64,000 bases of DNA from Bradyrhizobium retamae. Its GTDB lineage: Bacteria > Pseudomonadota > Alphaproteobacteria > Rhizobiales > Xanthobacteraceae. The stretch spans positions 1 to 64,000 of the forward strand of contig NZ_LLYA01000214.1 in the NCBI RefSeq assembly GCF_001440415.1, given 5' to 3'. The notes under the pieces were generated by a model that was given only the letters and a program-made list of their open reading frames with translations, had not been told where the DNA came from and made no database searches. This document shows positions 1-8,398 of this stretch, piece after piece (the stretch's first letter is position 1; the number at the start of each line of letters is the position of its first letter). The position numbers and the translations under genes are program-made.

Positions 1-1
1 C

Positions 2-298
2 GACGTGTCCGATCCGGCCGACACCGGGAAAGCGGCCAGCGACGCTCTTGCGGATACGGCGCCGGTCGATGACACCACAGGCGACGTGATCGCCTTGAAC
101 GACGCGCCACCGCCATCAGAAAATGCTCTGTACAACGGAACCGAGTACACCGATTACGGCGTTAACCTGAGCAGCGATCCCCCGCAGGATACCGAGTCTT
201 CGGCCGACGCCGCATCGGCTCATGACACTGGGCCGCCGCCTCCTGACATCGTGGATACGAATCATCCAACAGATCACCCTGAACATGCCATCCTATAG
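2..298 (+). CDS. 3' part of an unknown acidic protein, cut by the window edge
   Basis: The reading frame is open from the first bases to a TAG at 296-298, so only about 98 C-terminal residues are visible. They are rich in Asp, Ala, Pro and Thr and contain no domain I recognise; there is one short Tyr/Asn-containing stretch (NGTEYTDYGVNL) and an otherwise disordered, acidic character. A GTG at 5 could be a start, but no ribosome-binding site can be checked. The gene ends 10 bases before the ATG of a type I secretion ABC exporter and reads the same way. In the second secretion locus of this window (45.8-51.3 kb) the genes ahead of the exporter encode likely cargo, so this may be the tail of a secreted substrate; that is inference from position only. 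Confidence 0.5.
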   Translation, partial: DVSDPADTGKAASDALADTAPVDDTTGDVIALNDAPPPSENALYNGTEYTDYGVNLSSDPPQDTESSADAASAHDTGPPPPDIVDTNHPTDHPEHAIL

Positions 299-308
299 CG
301 GGGCGAAC

Positions 309-2123
309 ATGGCGGCCGCCGAGACACTGAGCAATCGCAGCCATTCTGCGGATCAGCTTCGCGTCGCACCCGGCGGCGAGGCTCGCGATCATCTTGGACC
401 TGTCAACCCGCTGGCCGCCTGGCGTTCGGTCGCGCGCACGAATCTGATCGCGGTCGCAGCATTTTCGGTCGTCGTGAATCTGCTGATGCTCACGATGCCG
501 ATGTACCTGTTCCAGATATCCGACCGCGTGCTGACGAGCCGCAGCCTCGAAACCCTGCTGATGCTCTCGGCTCTCGCGCTGGCGTTCATCGGCATCCTCT
601 CTATCGTCGACATCCTGCGTCGGCAGGTGCTGGGGCGTCTTGCGACCAAGATGGAGGCCTTGCTTGGCGCCGCAGTGCTGGCGAGCAGCATCAACAACGC
701 CAGGGCCGGCGAGGGCGGGACCATCCATGCGATCCGCAGCCTTCACCAAGTGCGCGGATTCATCTCGAGCCCCGTCATGCTACTGCTGATGGACGCGCCG
801 CTCTCGCCTCTCTACTTTGGAGTCATATTCCTCGTTCACCGAGATCTCGGCTGGATCGCCGTTGTGGCTGGCTTGGCCCTCGCGCTGATTGCACTGATCA
901 ACCAAAAAGCGACTTCGGAGCGTCTGGGCCAGGCAGGCCTGCATGCCGCCGAGGCCGATGCGGCGGCCGAGTCGCTGGCGCGAAATTCGCAGGTGATCAA
1001 TGCGATGGGAATGCTGAGCGAGAGCATTCTCCATTGGGGTCGCCGGCAGGCGCCGGCCCTGACGGTGCAGAGCCAGGCCCTCGACCGGAATTTCTGGATC
1101 AGCGGTGCATCGAAGTTCGTCCGGCTCGTGGCCCAGATCACGATCCTCGGCACGGGCGCCTATCTGGCCCTCAACGCCGAGATCACCGGCGGCATGATGA
1201 TCGCGGCCGCGATCATTGCCGGCCGCGCCCTGCAGCCGCTTGAGGGCTTGATCGAGGGATGGCGCAGCTGCGTTCAGGCGCGATCGGCCTATGCGAGCGT
1301 CAAGCAGGCGGTCGAGTCATTCCAGCGCGAGACGCCGAAGCTGCGCCTGCCCAAACCGCAAGGGCGCCTGGCCGTGGATCGCGTCCTATACTTGCCGCCA
1401 GGATCGAAGGAGCCGGTGCTCAATGGTGTGTCGCTGGAGCTCGCGCCCGGAGAGTCTTTGGCCATTGTCGGACCGTCCGGATCGGGCAAGTCGACCCTTG
1501 CGCGCATTCTGGTGGGCTGTTTGACGCCGACCGCCGGTAAGGTCAGACTGGACGGAACGGAGCTGCGCAACTGGGATCGCCGCCAATTCGGGGAATATAC
1601 CGGCTACCTGCCCCAAGAGGTCGAGCTATTTCCCGGAACCATCAAGCAGAACATCTGCCGCATGCGCGACGACCTGCCCGACGCGAGCATCTATGAGGCG
1701 GCGATGTTCTCGGGCATCCACGACATGGTCTGTCAGCTGCGGCAAGGGTACGAGACCGCGCTCGACCGCGGCGGCGGGCCGCTCTCCGGAGGACAGAAGC
1801 AGCGCATCGCGCTCGCGCGGGCGTTCTTCGGTAATCCATGCCTTGTCGTGCTTGACGAGCCCAACTCGAATCTCGACGCGGCGGGCGAGCAGGCTCTGAC
1901 CGAGACCCTGCAACGCGCCAAGAAGCGCGGGGTGACCGCAGTGGTCGTAACCTTGCGCCCGGCGCTGCTGAACAGCGTAGACAAAGTGCTCATCCTGCGG
2001 GCCGGACACGCGGAAGCATTTGGATCTCCGAGCGACGTGCTGCATCGCCTGGTTCGGTCGCACGGCGGGGCCGGCGGAGACAACCCAGAGCAGCCACGAC
2101 GCATCGAATCCTCGGGCCGGTGA
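309..2123 (+). CDS. Type I secretion system permease/ATPase (PrtD/HlyB-like, no peptidase domain)
   Basis: Inner-membrane ABC half-exporter expected to form a dimer that drives one-step export of an unfolded substrate with a HlyD adaptor and a TolC-like outer-membrane channel. About 604 residues, the usual PrtD length. The N-terminal half carries hydrophobic membrane segments; the C-terminal half is the nucleotide-binding domain with Walker A (GPSGSGKST, about residue 388), a canonical LSGGQ signature (about 492) and Walker B ending VVLDEP (about 512-518). There is no N-terminal C39 peptidase domain. I chose ATG 309, which has GGGG 5-9 bases upstream and avoids overlap with the preceding gene; in-frame ATGs at 222 and 285 exist but lack a ribosome-binding site. 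The adaptor gene follows 18 bases downstream. No outer-membrane component lies nearby. Confidence 0.93.
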   Translation: MAAAETLSNRSHSADQLRVAPGGEARDHLGPVNPLAAWRSVARTNLIAVAAFSVVVNLLMLTMPMYLFQISDRVLTSRSLETLLMLSALALAFIGILSIVDILRRQVLGRLATKMEALLGAAVLASSINNARAGEGGTIHAIRSLHQVRGFISSPVMLLLMDAPLSPLYFGVIFLVHRDLGWIAVVAGLALALIALINQKATSERLGQAGLHAAEADAAAESLARNSQVINAMGMLSESILHWGRRQAPALTVQSQALDRNFWISGASKFVRLVAQITILGTGAYLALNAEITGGMMIAAAIIAGRALQPLEGLIEGWRSCVQARSAYASVKQAVESFQRETPKLRLPKPQGRLAVDRVLYLPPGSKEPVLNGVSLELAPGESLAIVGPSGSGKSTLARILVGCLTPTAGKVRLDGTELRNWDRRQFGEYTGYLPQEVELFPGTIKQNICRMRDDLPDASIYEAAMFSGIHDMVCQLRQGYETALDRGGGPLSGGQKQRIALARAFFGNPCLVVLDEPNSNLDAAGEQALTETLQRAKKRGVTAVVVTLRPALLNSVDKVLILRAGHAEAFGSPSDVLHRLVRSHGGAGGDNPEQPRRIESSGR

Positions 2124-2141
2124 CCAGCGCGGGAGGACAGC

Positions 2142-3506
2142 ATGAGAGCGGAAAAGGAGAGCATCGGCGAGTGGTACCGCAGCGTTCCGCAGAGCGCCAA
2201 ATGGCCCATCTTCACCGGCCTCGCGATGTTGGTCGTTTGGCTCGGTTGTTTCGGTGTTTGGGCTGGAGTCGCTCCACTGAACAGTGCGGTCGTCGCCCCG
2301 GGCACGTTCGTAGCCACCGGACAGAACAAGCTGATCCAGCACTTCGAGGGCGGCATCATCCGCGAGATTGCGGCCAAGGACGGTGATGTCGTCGAGGCGA
2401 ACCAGGTACTGGTTCGCATGGACGACACCGCTGCCAACGCCAAGCTGAGGCGGTTGGTTTTGAAGAAATATCGACTGCTCGCCATGAAGGCGCGTCTCGA
2501 AGCCGAAATGAACGCTTCTGAGACTATCGAAACTCCGGCCGCATTCGGCGAAAGCGCACGTGATCCGGAAACCCAAGCAATTCTTGAGCGGCAACGTGCC
2601 GAACTGTGGGCACGCCGGGCTAGTCTCGTGACCCAGGAAAGCGTACTCCTGAAGCAAATCGCCGGGCTGGAGGAAAGCATTCGCGGATATCAGGCGCAAG
2701 TGCAGTCCACCAAACAGCGTATTGCCCTGTTCGCCGAAGAGCTGAAAGACAAGAATTCGCTCCTTGGCCAGCAGTTGGTCCGCAAGTCGGATGTGCTGGC
2801 GCTGCGACGCTCCGAGGCGAGTCTCGGGGGAGAACTCGGCGAGTATCTCGGCCGCATCGCCGATTCGAAGGAGCGGATCGCTCAGGCGAACGAAAGAATA
2901 GCCCAGCTCCACTCGACTGCGCTCCGGGATGCGATCAAGGAGCTGCGCGAGACCGAGGCGGAGCTGGACGACGTCGAGGAGCAGATTCGCGCCACCCGGG
3001 ACGTGGTCGACCGGGTCGAGGTCCGTTCTCCGGTCCGTGGTATCGTGGTGAAGAAGAACTTCCATACGCCGGGCGGTGTCGTCTCTCCTGGCGCCGTGAT
3101 CCTTGAGCTCCTACCGATAGGCGAAGAGCGCATTATCGAGGCGCATGTGAATCCCAAGGACATTTCGCATGTTAGTGTAGGCCAGGAAGCGCTGGTGCGG
3201 CTGCCGGCGCTCAACCAGCGTATCACGCCCATGGTCGGGGCGAGCGTCATCTACGTGTCAGCGGACGCCTTGTCGGAGCAGGTGCAGGTGAAGGCCGAAA
3301 CGCGCCCCGACAATAACACGCGTCGGGACTTCTACATCGTTCGGGTGGGCCTGGACCAAGAAGATATTCTCAGGCGTATGCCTGAATTTATCCCGACGCC
3401 TGGGATGCCCGCCGACGTCTACATCAAGACCGGAGAGCGTACGTTTTTCGAGTACATGATGAAGCCGGTCTTCGACAGCTTCTCCCGCGCTTTCCGCGAG
3501 ACCTGA
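2142..3506 (+). CDS. HlyD/PrtE-family type I secretion periplasmic adaptor
   Basis: Membrane fusion protein of 454 residues linking the ABC exporter encoded just upstream to an outer-membrane channel. It has a short cytosolic N-terminus, one transmembrane helix at about residues 25-47, a lipoyl-type half motif (QHFEGGIIREI, about 66-76), a long alpha-helical coiled-coil region rich in Glu, Gln, Arg and Leu (about 110-285), the second lipoyl half (VRSPVRGIVVKK, about 293-304) and a beta-barrel tail ending with the family's typical MPADVYIKTGERT stretch. ATG 2142 is preceded by GGGAGGACAGC, a strong ribosome-binding site. Upstream gene and this one form an operon. Directly after its TGA the sequence turns into fragments of mobile elements, so any third gene of the operon has been lost or was never there. 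Confidence 0.93.
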   Translation: MRAEKESIGEWYRSVPQSAKWPIFTGLAMLVVWLGCFGVWAGVAPLNSAVVAPGTFVATGQNKLIQHFEGGIIREIAAKDGDVVEANQVLVRMDDTAANAKLRRLVLKKYRLLAMKARLEAEMNASETIETPAAFGESARDPETQAILERQRAELWARRASLVTQESVLLKQIAGLEESIRGYQAQVQSTKQRIALFAEELKDKNSLLGQQLVRKSDVLALRRSEASLGGELGEYLGRIADSKERIAQANERIAQLHSTALRDAIKELRETEAELDDVEEQIRATRDVVDRVEVRSPVRGIVVKKNFHTPGGVVSPGAVILELLPIGEERIIEAHVNPKDISHVSVGQEALVRLPALNQRITPMVGASVIYVSADALSEQVQVKAETRPDNNTRRDFYIVRVGLDQEDILRRMPEFIPTPGMPADVYIKTGERTFFEYMMKPVFDSFSRAFRET

Positions 3507-3612
3507 ATGGACGAGCAATCTGGCGTCAATCCCGAGCACCCGCGAGTATCATGGTTAACGGCGTTCGATCGATTGGTGCGATGCGTAATCTTGCGTGTCC
3601 AATGCTTCGCAC

Positions 3613-3762
3613 CACATATCCCCGTGTTCGACAAGTCGAAGCGAGATGACGGTACCTTCTCGCGCAGCGACTTTCGACATGATCCGACCAGCGACGTCTA
3701 CCACTGCCCGGGCGGAAAGCGGCTCGGAACGAGCGGCACCGTGCACGAGGGCAAGACGCTTT
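3613..3762 (+). pseudogene. Fragment of an IS1182/IS5-type DDE transposase
   Basis: In the forward frame the translation contains VFDKSKRDDGTFSRSDF followed by a VYHCPGGKRL stretch, which matches the middle of IS1182-family transposases (the region VFDKSKR-DGTFSR-DF...YxCPGGKxL). Only about 50 residues are recognisable; neither the N-terminal part nor the DDE catalytic core is present and no terminal inverted repeats were found. The surrounding open frame, which begins with an ATG immediately after the hlyD stop, is not a gene. The similarity ends at about 3762, exactly where a tyrosine-recombinase fragment on the other strand begins, so two decayed elements are joined here. Confidence 0.65.
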
Positions 3763-3854
3763 TGGATATGAGCCCCGGTGCCGAGGATCACGTCCTTGCT
3801 GCGCAGGTTGATCAGTTCGGATGCCCGCAACCCCGTCGTGCAAGCACCAGCAGG
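3762..3854 (-). pseudogene. Fragment of a XerC/D-like tyrosine recombinase
   Basis: On the reverse strand the frame reads CTTGLRASELINLRSKDV and continues to ILGTGAHIQ. This is the conserved segment around the first catalytic Arg of tyrosine recombinases found in rhizobial transposable elements (TTGLRxSEL...LRxxDV.LGTGAH). About 30 residues survive; nothing of the His-x-x-Arg or Tyr regions follows. It is a relic, abutting the transposase fragment at its 3' side and the broken hxlR gene at its 5' side. The nearby cluster of TTATGCCG repeats at 5.5 kb could be the end of the same kind of element. Confidence 0.6.
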
Positions 3855-3860
3855 ACATGA

Positions 3861-4222
3861 TCACGCTGCCCCACCCAACTGCCATTCCCATGCCCATCTG
3901 GCCAGCGTCTCTAGCGGGCTCTTAAGAGACTGGCCTGCCTCGGTCAGCGCATAATCGACCCTTGGCGGATCGTCGCGTGCGCTGTCCGCTTCACTAGTCC
4001 GTCGCGCACCATGCCGCACACTGTGAGGGTGAGCATTCGGTGCGACACACCCGGCATTGTCCGTTGGATTGTAGTGAAGCGCATGGAGCCGTTCGACAGG
4101 CAACCCACGACCATAACCGTCCATTTGTCCCTGATGCGATCGACTATCTGGCGAACGGCCTTGCAACTGGCGACGCCTTCCGTTGCGTCATCGCGCAGCA
4201 AGACCAAGTTGGGCTTGCTCAT
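3861..4222 (-). pseudogene. HxlR-family transcriptional regulator, broken by a one-base frameshift
   Basis: Reading from ATG 4222 the translation is a clear HxlR winged helix: CKAVRQIVDRIRDKWTVMVV, then a helix with ISHRML-type recognition residues (GVSHRMLTLTVCGM) and RDGLVKRTAHATI. At that point the frame is lost and would stop soon after; shifting by one base restores the family ending PPRVDYALTEAGQSLKSPL and a TGA at 3861-3863. The break lies in 3964-3970: the coding strand reads ATCCGCC where ATCCCGCC is needed, so one C is missing. If real, the protein ends early and lacks its wing and dimerisation helix. It is divergent from the ArsR gene at 4337. A sequencing error would give the same picture. 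Confidence 0.8.
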
Positions 4223-4336
4223 TTAGGCCCTCCGGCGCAGGTGCACTCAGTGACCCTCGAGCTGCTCGCCGCAACGCCACCGTCCAAACCTTCTCCACCC
4301 GTTGCATATCGCTCGCCAACCGTTATACCGAACTAC

Positions 4337-4690
4337 ATGGTTCAGTTTCATCAAGCCCGCTTTGATACGTCGTTTGCCGCGCTTTCGGATGCTACCCGGC
4401 GTGGTGTGCTCGAGCAGCTCGGGCGTTCCGACGCCTCGATCACCGATCTTGCCGAGACGTTCCACATGACCCTCACGGGCATGAAGAAGCATATCAGCGT
4501 CCTCGAACAGGCGGGGCTGGTCACCACCGAGAAGATCGGGCGCGTGCGCACCTGCCGACTCGGCGTCAGCCGCCTTGAGCAAGAGGCGCAATGGATCGAG
4601 CGGTACCGCCGGCTTTGGGATGCCCGTTTCGACCAGCTGGACAAGGTTGTCGAAGAACTCAAACGTAAGGAGAACAGTGATGGACGATAG
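4337..4690 (+). CDS. ArsR-family transcriptional regulator paired with an AHSA1 protein
   Basis: Small winged-helix repressor-like protein of about 117 residues. It opens with FDTSFAALSDATRRGVLEQL, the standard ArsR N-terminus, followed by the helix-turn-helix segment ITDLAETFHMTLTGMKKHIS and the wing region. There is no CxCxxC metal site, as is usual for the ArsR subgroup that partners with SRPBCC/AHSA1 proteins. ATG 4337 was chosen because the family N-terminus starts there; the frame stays open further upstream but the residues there are not protein-like for this family. It overlaps the next gene by 11 bases, so the two are translationally coupled. It is one of only two intact genes in the 3.5-8.4 kb decayed region. 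Confidence 0.88.
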   Translation: MVQFHQARFDTSFAALSDATRRGVLEQLGRSDASITDLAETFHMTLTGMKKHISVLEQAGLVTTEKIGRVRTCRLGVSRLEQEAQWIERYRRLWDARFDQLDKVVEELKRKENSDGR

Positions 4691-5189
4691 GCAAGAGAAT
4701 GGTTCGGTCCTGGTCGATGGCCGCACCACGGTGAAGCGGATATCCGAGCGCGAGATGGCGGTAACGCGCATCTTCGATGCTCCGGTCCGGATCGTGTTCG
4801 AGGCTTGGACCAATCCCGAGCTGTTCATGCGCTGGTGGGCGCCCAAATCCATGGGCGTGCCGCTGCGCTCCTGTGAGATGGATGTGCGCACCGGTGGCAC
4901 CTACCGCCTCGAATTCGGCAAGGACGCTGAAAACACCTGGGCCTTCTTCGGCAAATATATCGAAGTGGTGCCGCCGGCGCGGCTCGTCTGGACCAACGAA
5001 GAAAGCGAGAACGGCGCCATCTCCACGGTGACCTTCGTGGAAGATGGCGGCAAGACGCTGCTGACCTTCAGCGAAGTTTATCCCACCAAGGAAGCGCTCG
5101 ATGAATCCCTGGGCGGGTTGGACGGCACGCCCGAACAGTTCGAGCAGCTGGACGAACTGCTCGCCACCCTCGGCGCCGGCCGCGCGTGA
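4680..5189 (+). CDS. SRPBCC/AHSA1-domain protein
   Basis: About 169 residues in the START-like AHSA1 fold: the segment VTRIFDAPVRIVFEAWTNPE, then RWWAPKSMG, a GGTYRLEFG turn, and a C-terminal long helix after GLDGTPEQFEQL. Proteins of this type bind hydrophobic ligands in a helix-grip cavity; no substrate can be named. The start ATG 4680 sits inside the end of the arsR gene and has AAGGAG 8 bases upstream. Gene pairs of arsR plus AHSA1 are common and the regulator usually controls the pair. Both genes are intact while their neighbours on each side are broken, so they may be recent passengers of the same mobile segment or simply under selection. Confidence 0.88.
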   Translation: MDDRQENGSVLVDGRTTVKRISEREMAVTRIFDAPVRIVFEAWTNPELFMRWWAPKSMGVPLRSCEMDVRTGGTYRLEFGKDAENTWAFFGKYIEVVPPARLVWTNEESENGAISTVTFVEDGGKTLLTFSEVYPTKEALDESLGGLDGTPEQFEQLDELLATLGAGRA

Positions 5190-5455
5190 AGGCCGCGGTT
5201 GCCACCACCGCGGTCGCCTTAGCCGGACCGGTGCTGTACGAAGACGAAGGCCAACGCACTTTTTAGGGCTAAGGATGCGCAGGCTCTGGTCGTGAAATAC
5301 CTGCCACAGGTACTGGAGCAGATTTGGTCTGCGTAGATGAGTGCGGCTTTCGCGGGTCCGCAGCTGATAGCGGCTTCTCCATTGTTCTGACCAGAAGCAG
5401 ACCGACGGCTCTCCACCCCATATCCGCCGTTTCTGATGATGGATGGATGTGTCTG
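5190..5455 (+). other. Non-coding stretch after the arsR-AHSA1 pair
   Basis: I see no gene, promoter or repeat I can defend here. One short forward frame reads RAKDAQALVVKYLPQVLEQI and then stops; it looks protein-like but I cannot assign it and it has no start or ribosome-binding site, so it may be another relic. Confidence 0.4.
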
Positions 5456-5573
5456 ATTATGCCGAACTGCCGCATGGGCGAAGCCCGGCAGGACAGCCAC
5501 CGAACTCAGTCATGCGGCATAATCTCAATTACGGCATAATGACCGTTATGCCGATATCGGCATAACGGTCATT
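5456..5573. repeat. Cluster of TTATGCCG inverted/direct repeats ending in a perfect 36-bp palindrome
   Basis: Five copies of the octamer TTATGCCG or its complement CGGCATAA lie here: 5457-5464, 5515-5522, 5532-5539, 5546-5553 and 5558-5565. A further inverted pair, TGCCGCATG at 5468-5476 and CATGCGGCA at 5511-5519, frames a 34-base spacer. The last part, 5538-5573, is a perfect palindrome with 18-base arms (AATGACCGTTATGCCGAT and its complement) and no spacer. Its final base is immediately followed by the codon frame of an ardC fragment. Arrays of short inverted sites at an element boundary are typical of tyrosine-recombinase elements, and a recombinase fragment lies 1.7 kb upstream; that link is inference. 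Confidence 0.75.
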
Positions 5574-5926
5574 GGACCGGCCAGGCATCCCGCCTCAACC
5601 GCGACCACTCCGGTTCGTTCGGCTCAAAATCATACGCGCGCGAAGAGCTGGTCGCCGAAATGGCAGGTGCCTTCGTTTGTGCCTCGCTCGGTATCGTGCC
5701 GACCGTGCGCCACGCTGACTACATCGGTTCCTGGCTGGAGGTGCTGCGCGAGGATAATCACGCCGTCGTCCGTGCGGCGAGCGCGGCATCGAAGGCGGCC
5801 GATTTCCTGTTCGGCTTTCTGACACCCGCGATCGATTCCGTCGTTGGCGGCAGGGAGAAGCTGCATGACGGATCCGCACGCTGTGCCCATATTGGTCCTC
5901 AGTTGGTGCTGCGCGTCAGAGAGTGA
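5573..5926 (+). pseudogene. 3' fragment of an ArdC-type antirestriction/zincin protein
   Basis: From the base where the palindrome ends, an open frame reads WTGQASRLNRDHSG, then YAREELVAEMAGAFVCASLG and DYIGSWLEVLREDN, and runs to a TGA at 5926. This is the C-terminal part of ArdC-like proteins of plasmids and integrative elements (ssDNA-binding N-terminus plus a zinc-metallopeptidase-like C-terminus). The HExxH helix and the whole N-terminal domain are missing; in intact relatives the visible segment follows directly after HE..H-WTGH. The His of WTGH is Gln here. The truncation coincides with the repeat cluster, so an insertion or recombination event at that point removed the 5' part. Confidence 0.75.
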
Positions 5927-6002
5927 GAGGCGCGCCGGTTTGTCCGTGACGGGTAGGAGGTCGGGAGAGAGTCTTTCGGCCGCCCGTCGTGGAGAAACCG
6001 AC

Positions 6003-6715
6003 ATGGCAAGCGTTCAGAAAATCAAACTCAGTCCCTCTTGTGATATTCCCTTCAACAAAATGGTGCTCAGCCAGTCTAATGTCCGCCGCGTGAAGGCCGG
6101 CGTCTCGATCGAACAACTGGCGGAGAGCATCGCTCAGCGACGCTGCTACAAAGCCTGAGCGTTCGTGCGGTAGTCGATGCCGACGCTCAGGAGACCGGTA
6201 TGTTCGAGGTGCGCGCCGGCGGACGCCGCTACCGCGCGCTCGAACTGCTGGTCAAGCAGAAGCGTATGGCGAAGACGCAACCTGTCCCCTGCGTTATCCG
6301 GGATGGCGGCATCGCCGAGGACGATTCCCTTGCCGAGAATGACGAGCGGGTCGGACTGCATCCGCTCGATCAGTTCCGCGCGTTCAAACTGCTACATGAC
6401 GGCGGCCTGAGCGAAGAGGATATCGCCGCGCGGCACTTCGTTTCGCCGGCGATCGTCAAGCAGCGCCTTCGTCTGGCGTCAGTGTCGCCGAAGTTGCACG
6501 ACGTCTATGGCGACGATGGTATGACACTCGAACAGTTGATGGCCTTCTCAGTCACGGCCGACCAGGCGCGTCAGGAGCAGGTCTGGGAAAACGTCAACAG
6601 ATCCGGCAACGAAGAGCCATATCAGATCCAGAGGATGCTGACGGAGAACACTGTGCGCGCTTCCGACCGTCGCGCCCAGTTCATCGGACTGGATGCCTAC
6701 GAGCAGGCCGGCGGC
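6003..6715 (+). pseudogene. ParB/KorB-like plasmid partition protein, frameshifted and 3'-truncated
   Basis: ATG 6003 opens a frame reading IPFNKMVLSQSNVRRVKAG and SIEQLAESIAQR, the N-terminus of the ParB-like proteins carried by alphaproteobacterial plasmids and integrative elements. The frame is lost at 6138-6140, where one base is missing from the CAG-CGx-ACG-CTG context, and is regained at once in the frame that continues MFEVRAGGRRYRALELL, the ParB box, then EDIAARHFVSPAIVKQRLRL (helix-turn-helix) and GLDAYEQAGG. The C-terminal third is absent: the sequence changes at about 6715 into ornithine aminotransferase. ArdC followed by this ParB type is a recurring pair in conjugative elements, which supports an element origin for the region. 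Confidence 0.8.
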
Positions 6716-6890
6716 GCCGCATTGACCTGCCGGGCCTTCCACAACGACCGACTGGCCCCCCTTTTACGAACAGATCGTGGAGCATACCGGCTCCCACAAG
6801 GTGCTGCCAATGAACAGCGGTGGCGAGGTCGTGGAGAGTGCGATCAAGTCTGTGCGCAAGGGGGGCTAGGAGGTGAACGGTATAGGTCGC
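6716..6890 (+). pseudogene. Internal fragment of ornithine aminotransferase (rocD-like)
   Basis: The translation reads LTCRAFHNDRLAP, then, after a one-base shift, FYEQIVEHTGSHKVLPMNSG and VESAIKSVRK. This is a conserved internal piece of ornithine-oxo-acid transaminase (SRAFHNDxLAPFYE...LPMNxGAEAVExAIK). The shift is caused by one extra C in the run of six C at 6756-6761. Further on GGGGGCTAG stands where TGGGGCTAC (Trp-Gly-Tyr) is expected, giving a premature stop, and GAGGTGAACGG continues the family frame briefly. Both ends of the gene, including the PLP lysine region, are missing. It is fused directly to the parB relic and represents recombination debris. Confidence 0.7.
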
Positions 6891-6914
6891 TCACTGAAAT
6901 CCCGGTGCGCCTCG

Positions 6915-8166
6915 TTAGGCGACGAGCTTGAGCCTTTGCCGCTTTCTTTCGGGCGGCTGCTCGCCCGACGTATTCTTGCGTGGCTTGATGAAGTCAGCCC
7001 ACGCCTGCAGCGCCTCGCGGCGTCGCTTGATCATCTCGCTGTCCCAATACGACAGTTCAGCCTCATCGCCGACACGGTGCGACAGGCAGAACTCAAGCAC
7101 TTCGCGGCGGAAATTGTGCTCCTTGTTGTCAGCGCCCCAATTTCGGAAGCTTGTGCGGCAGCCATGCATGGTGGATTTGACGGCAGTGCGCTCGATGGCC
7201 CCAACAAGCGCGTTCGCCCGGAACGGCTGATGTTCCTCCGCGTGGTCGGAGGGGAACACGTACTTATCGGTGCGCGGCATCGATTGGATGATGTCGATGG
7301 CCTGATCTGACAACGGGACGAGATGCGGCTTCGGCTCTAGCTCGCCCTTAATCTTCATCTTCTCAGCCGGAACCATCCACGTCCTTGCTTCGAAGTCGAG
7401 CTCCGTCCACTCCATCAGCCGGATTTCTTGGCTCCGCGCCACGGAGAGGATGCCGACCTCTGTGCAGCGCGCGGCGTTGCCGAGATCATAGCGCAGCCCT
7501 GTCATCATTCCCGGCATCTTCGTATACGGCGCGGACCGATGCCCCTTCTTGCGATTCAGCTTGCGGGGCGACGGCAGCAGGTGTTTGAGGTTGCCGCGCC
7601 ATGCGGCCGGGTTCTCGCCCGTGCGCAGCCTCAACGCTTTGGCAGCGTCCATCAGCCGCTCGATCCGCTGGCGCGTCCGCGACGCTGTGACCGGCTTCAC
7701 GGTCCAGATCGCCTTGAGCGCCTCCAACACGTGCTCGGTGGTGATCTCCTGGAGCTTCTTGTCGTGCAGGCCCGGCACGTCCCGGATGGAGCGCTGCCAC
7801 TGCTTCAACTCCTCTTCGGACAGCCCTTGGCACCAATCAGGATACTGCTCCTCGGCAAACTCCTTGAACGTCTTGCTGCCCTGAGCGGTGGCCCGCTTCT
7901 TGACGCGCGGATCGATGCCCTCGCGTTTAACGCGACCTTATAGTCGCGCGCCTTCTCGCGCGCGCTGCTTAGGGTCAGAACGTCACCGCTTGCGCCGTCG
8001 CGGTCGCCAGCCCTGGCGAACTCCATCTGAGCCCGCTTGCCCTCGAGGTCGGTGAAGCGGAAGGCCCACACCCGATCACCGCTTTCGCGCACCACCAGAT
8101 AAAGCCCCCACCGTCCGCATGAACGCCAGCTTGCAGGGATTTAACTTGGTTCGAATTGAGTGCCAC
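6915..8166 (-). pseudogene. P4-type tyrosine integrase of a genomic island, two frameshifts
   Basis: From GTG 8166 (with GGAAGGGG ahead of it) the frame gives QVKSLQAGVHADGGG, the arm-binding N-terminus. A missing base near 8108-8114 shifts it to YLVVRESGDRVWAFRF, and another indel near 7922-7930 shifts it again to EGIDPRVKKRATAQGSKTF, after which a long intact frame runs to 6915. The catalytic domain is well preserved: an Arg in ARSQEIRLMEW, Lys in MKIKG, HGCR as His-x-x-Arg, LSHRVG and a Tyr in AELSYWDSEM. Recombination function is therefore lost only through the two N-terminal frameshifts. No tRNA gene or clear attachment repeat borders it. It marks the right side of the decayed island; the next genes are core-like. 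Confidence 0.85.
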
Positions 8167-8398
8167 TTTAACGTTCCCCTTCCGCTTACCACTTACCGTC
8201 ACGGATGCTCGGTCGTGATGGTCAGTTGTTCCAAAATCGAGCTGCTTTGGATGTCTGACAATCCCGGATACTTTTGGAAGCGTGAGCCGCGTCAACTTAC
8301 CAGTTTTTCGCCAAGACCGGCCGGCTTCGGTGATTTTCAGTGAAGTAAGACGACAGCAGATGCAGCTAATTCATTGTAAATAAAAGGAAATAAAAACT

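Noticed and set aside
1626..3065. 479-codon reverse frame opposite the first secretion operon
   Set aside because: Shadow of the ABC and HlyD genes; no recognisable domain and no ribosome-binding site.
3507..3860. 117-codon frame beginning with ATG right after the hlyD stop
   Set aside because: Only its middle matches a transposase; the rest is junction sequence between mobile-element fragments.
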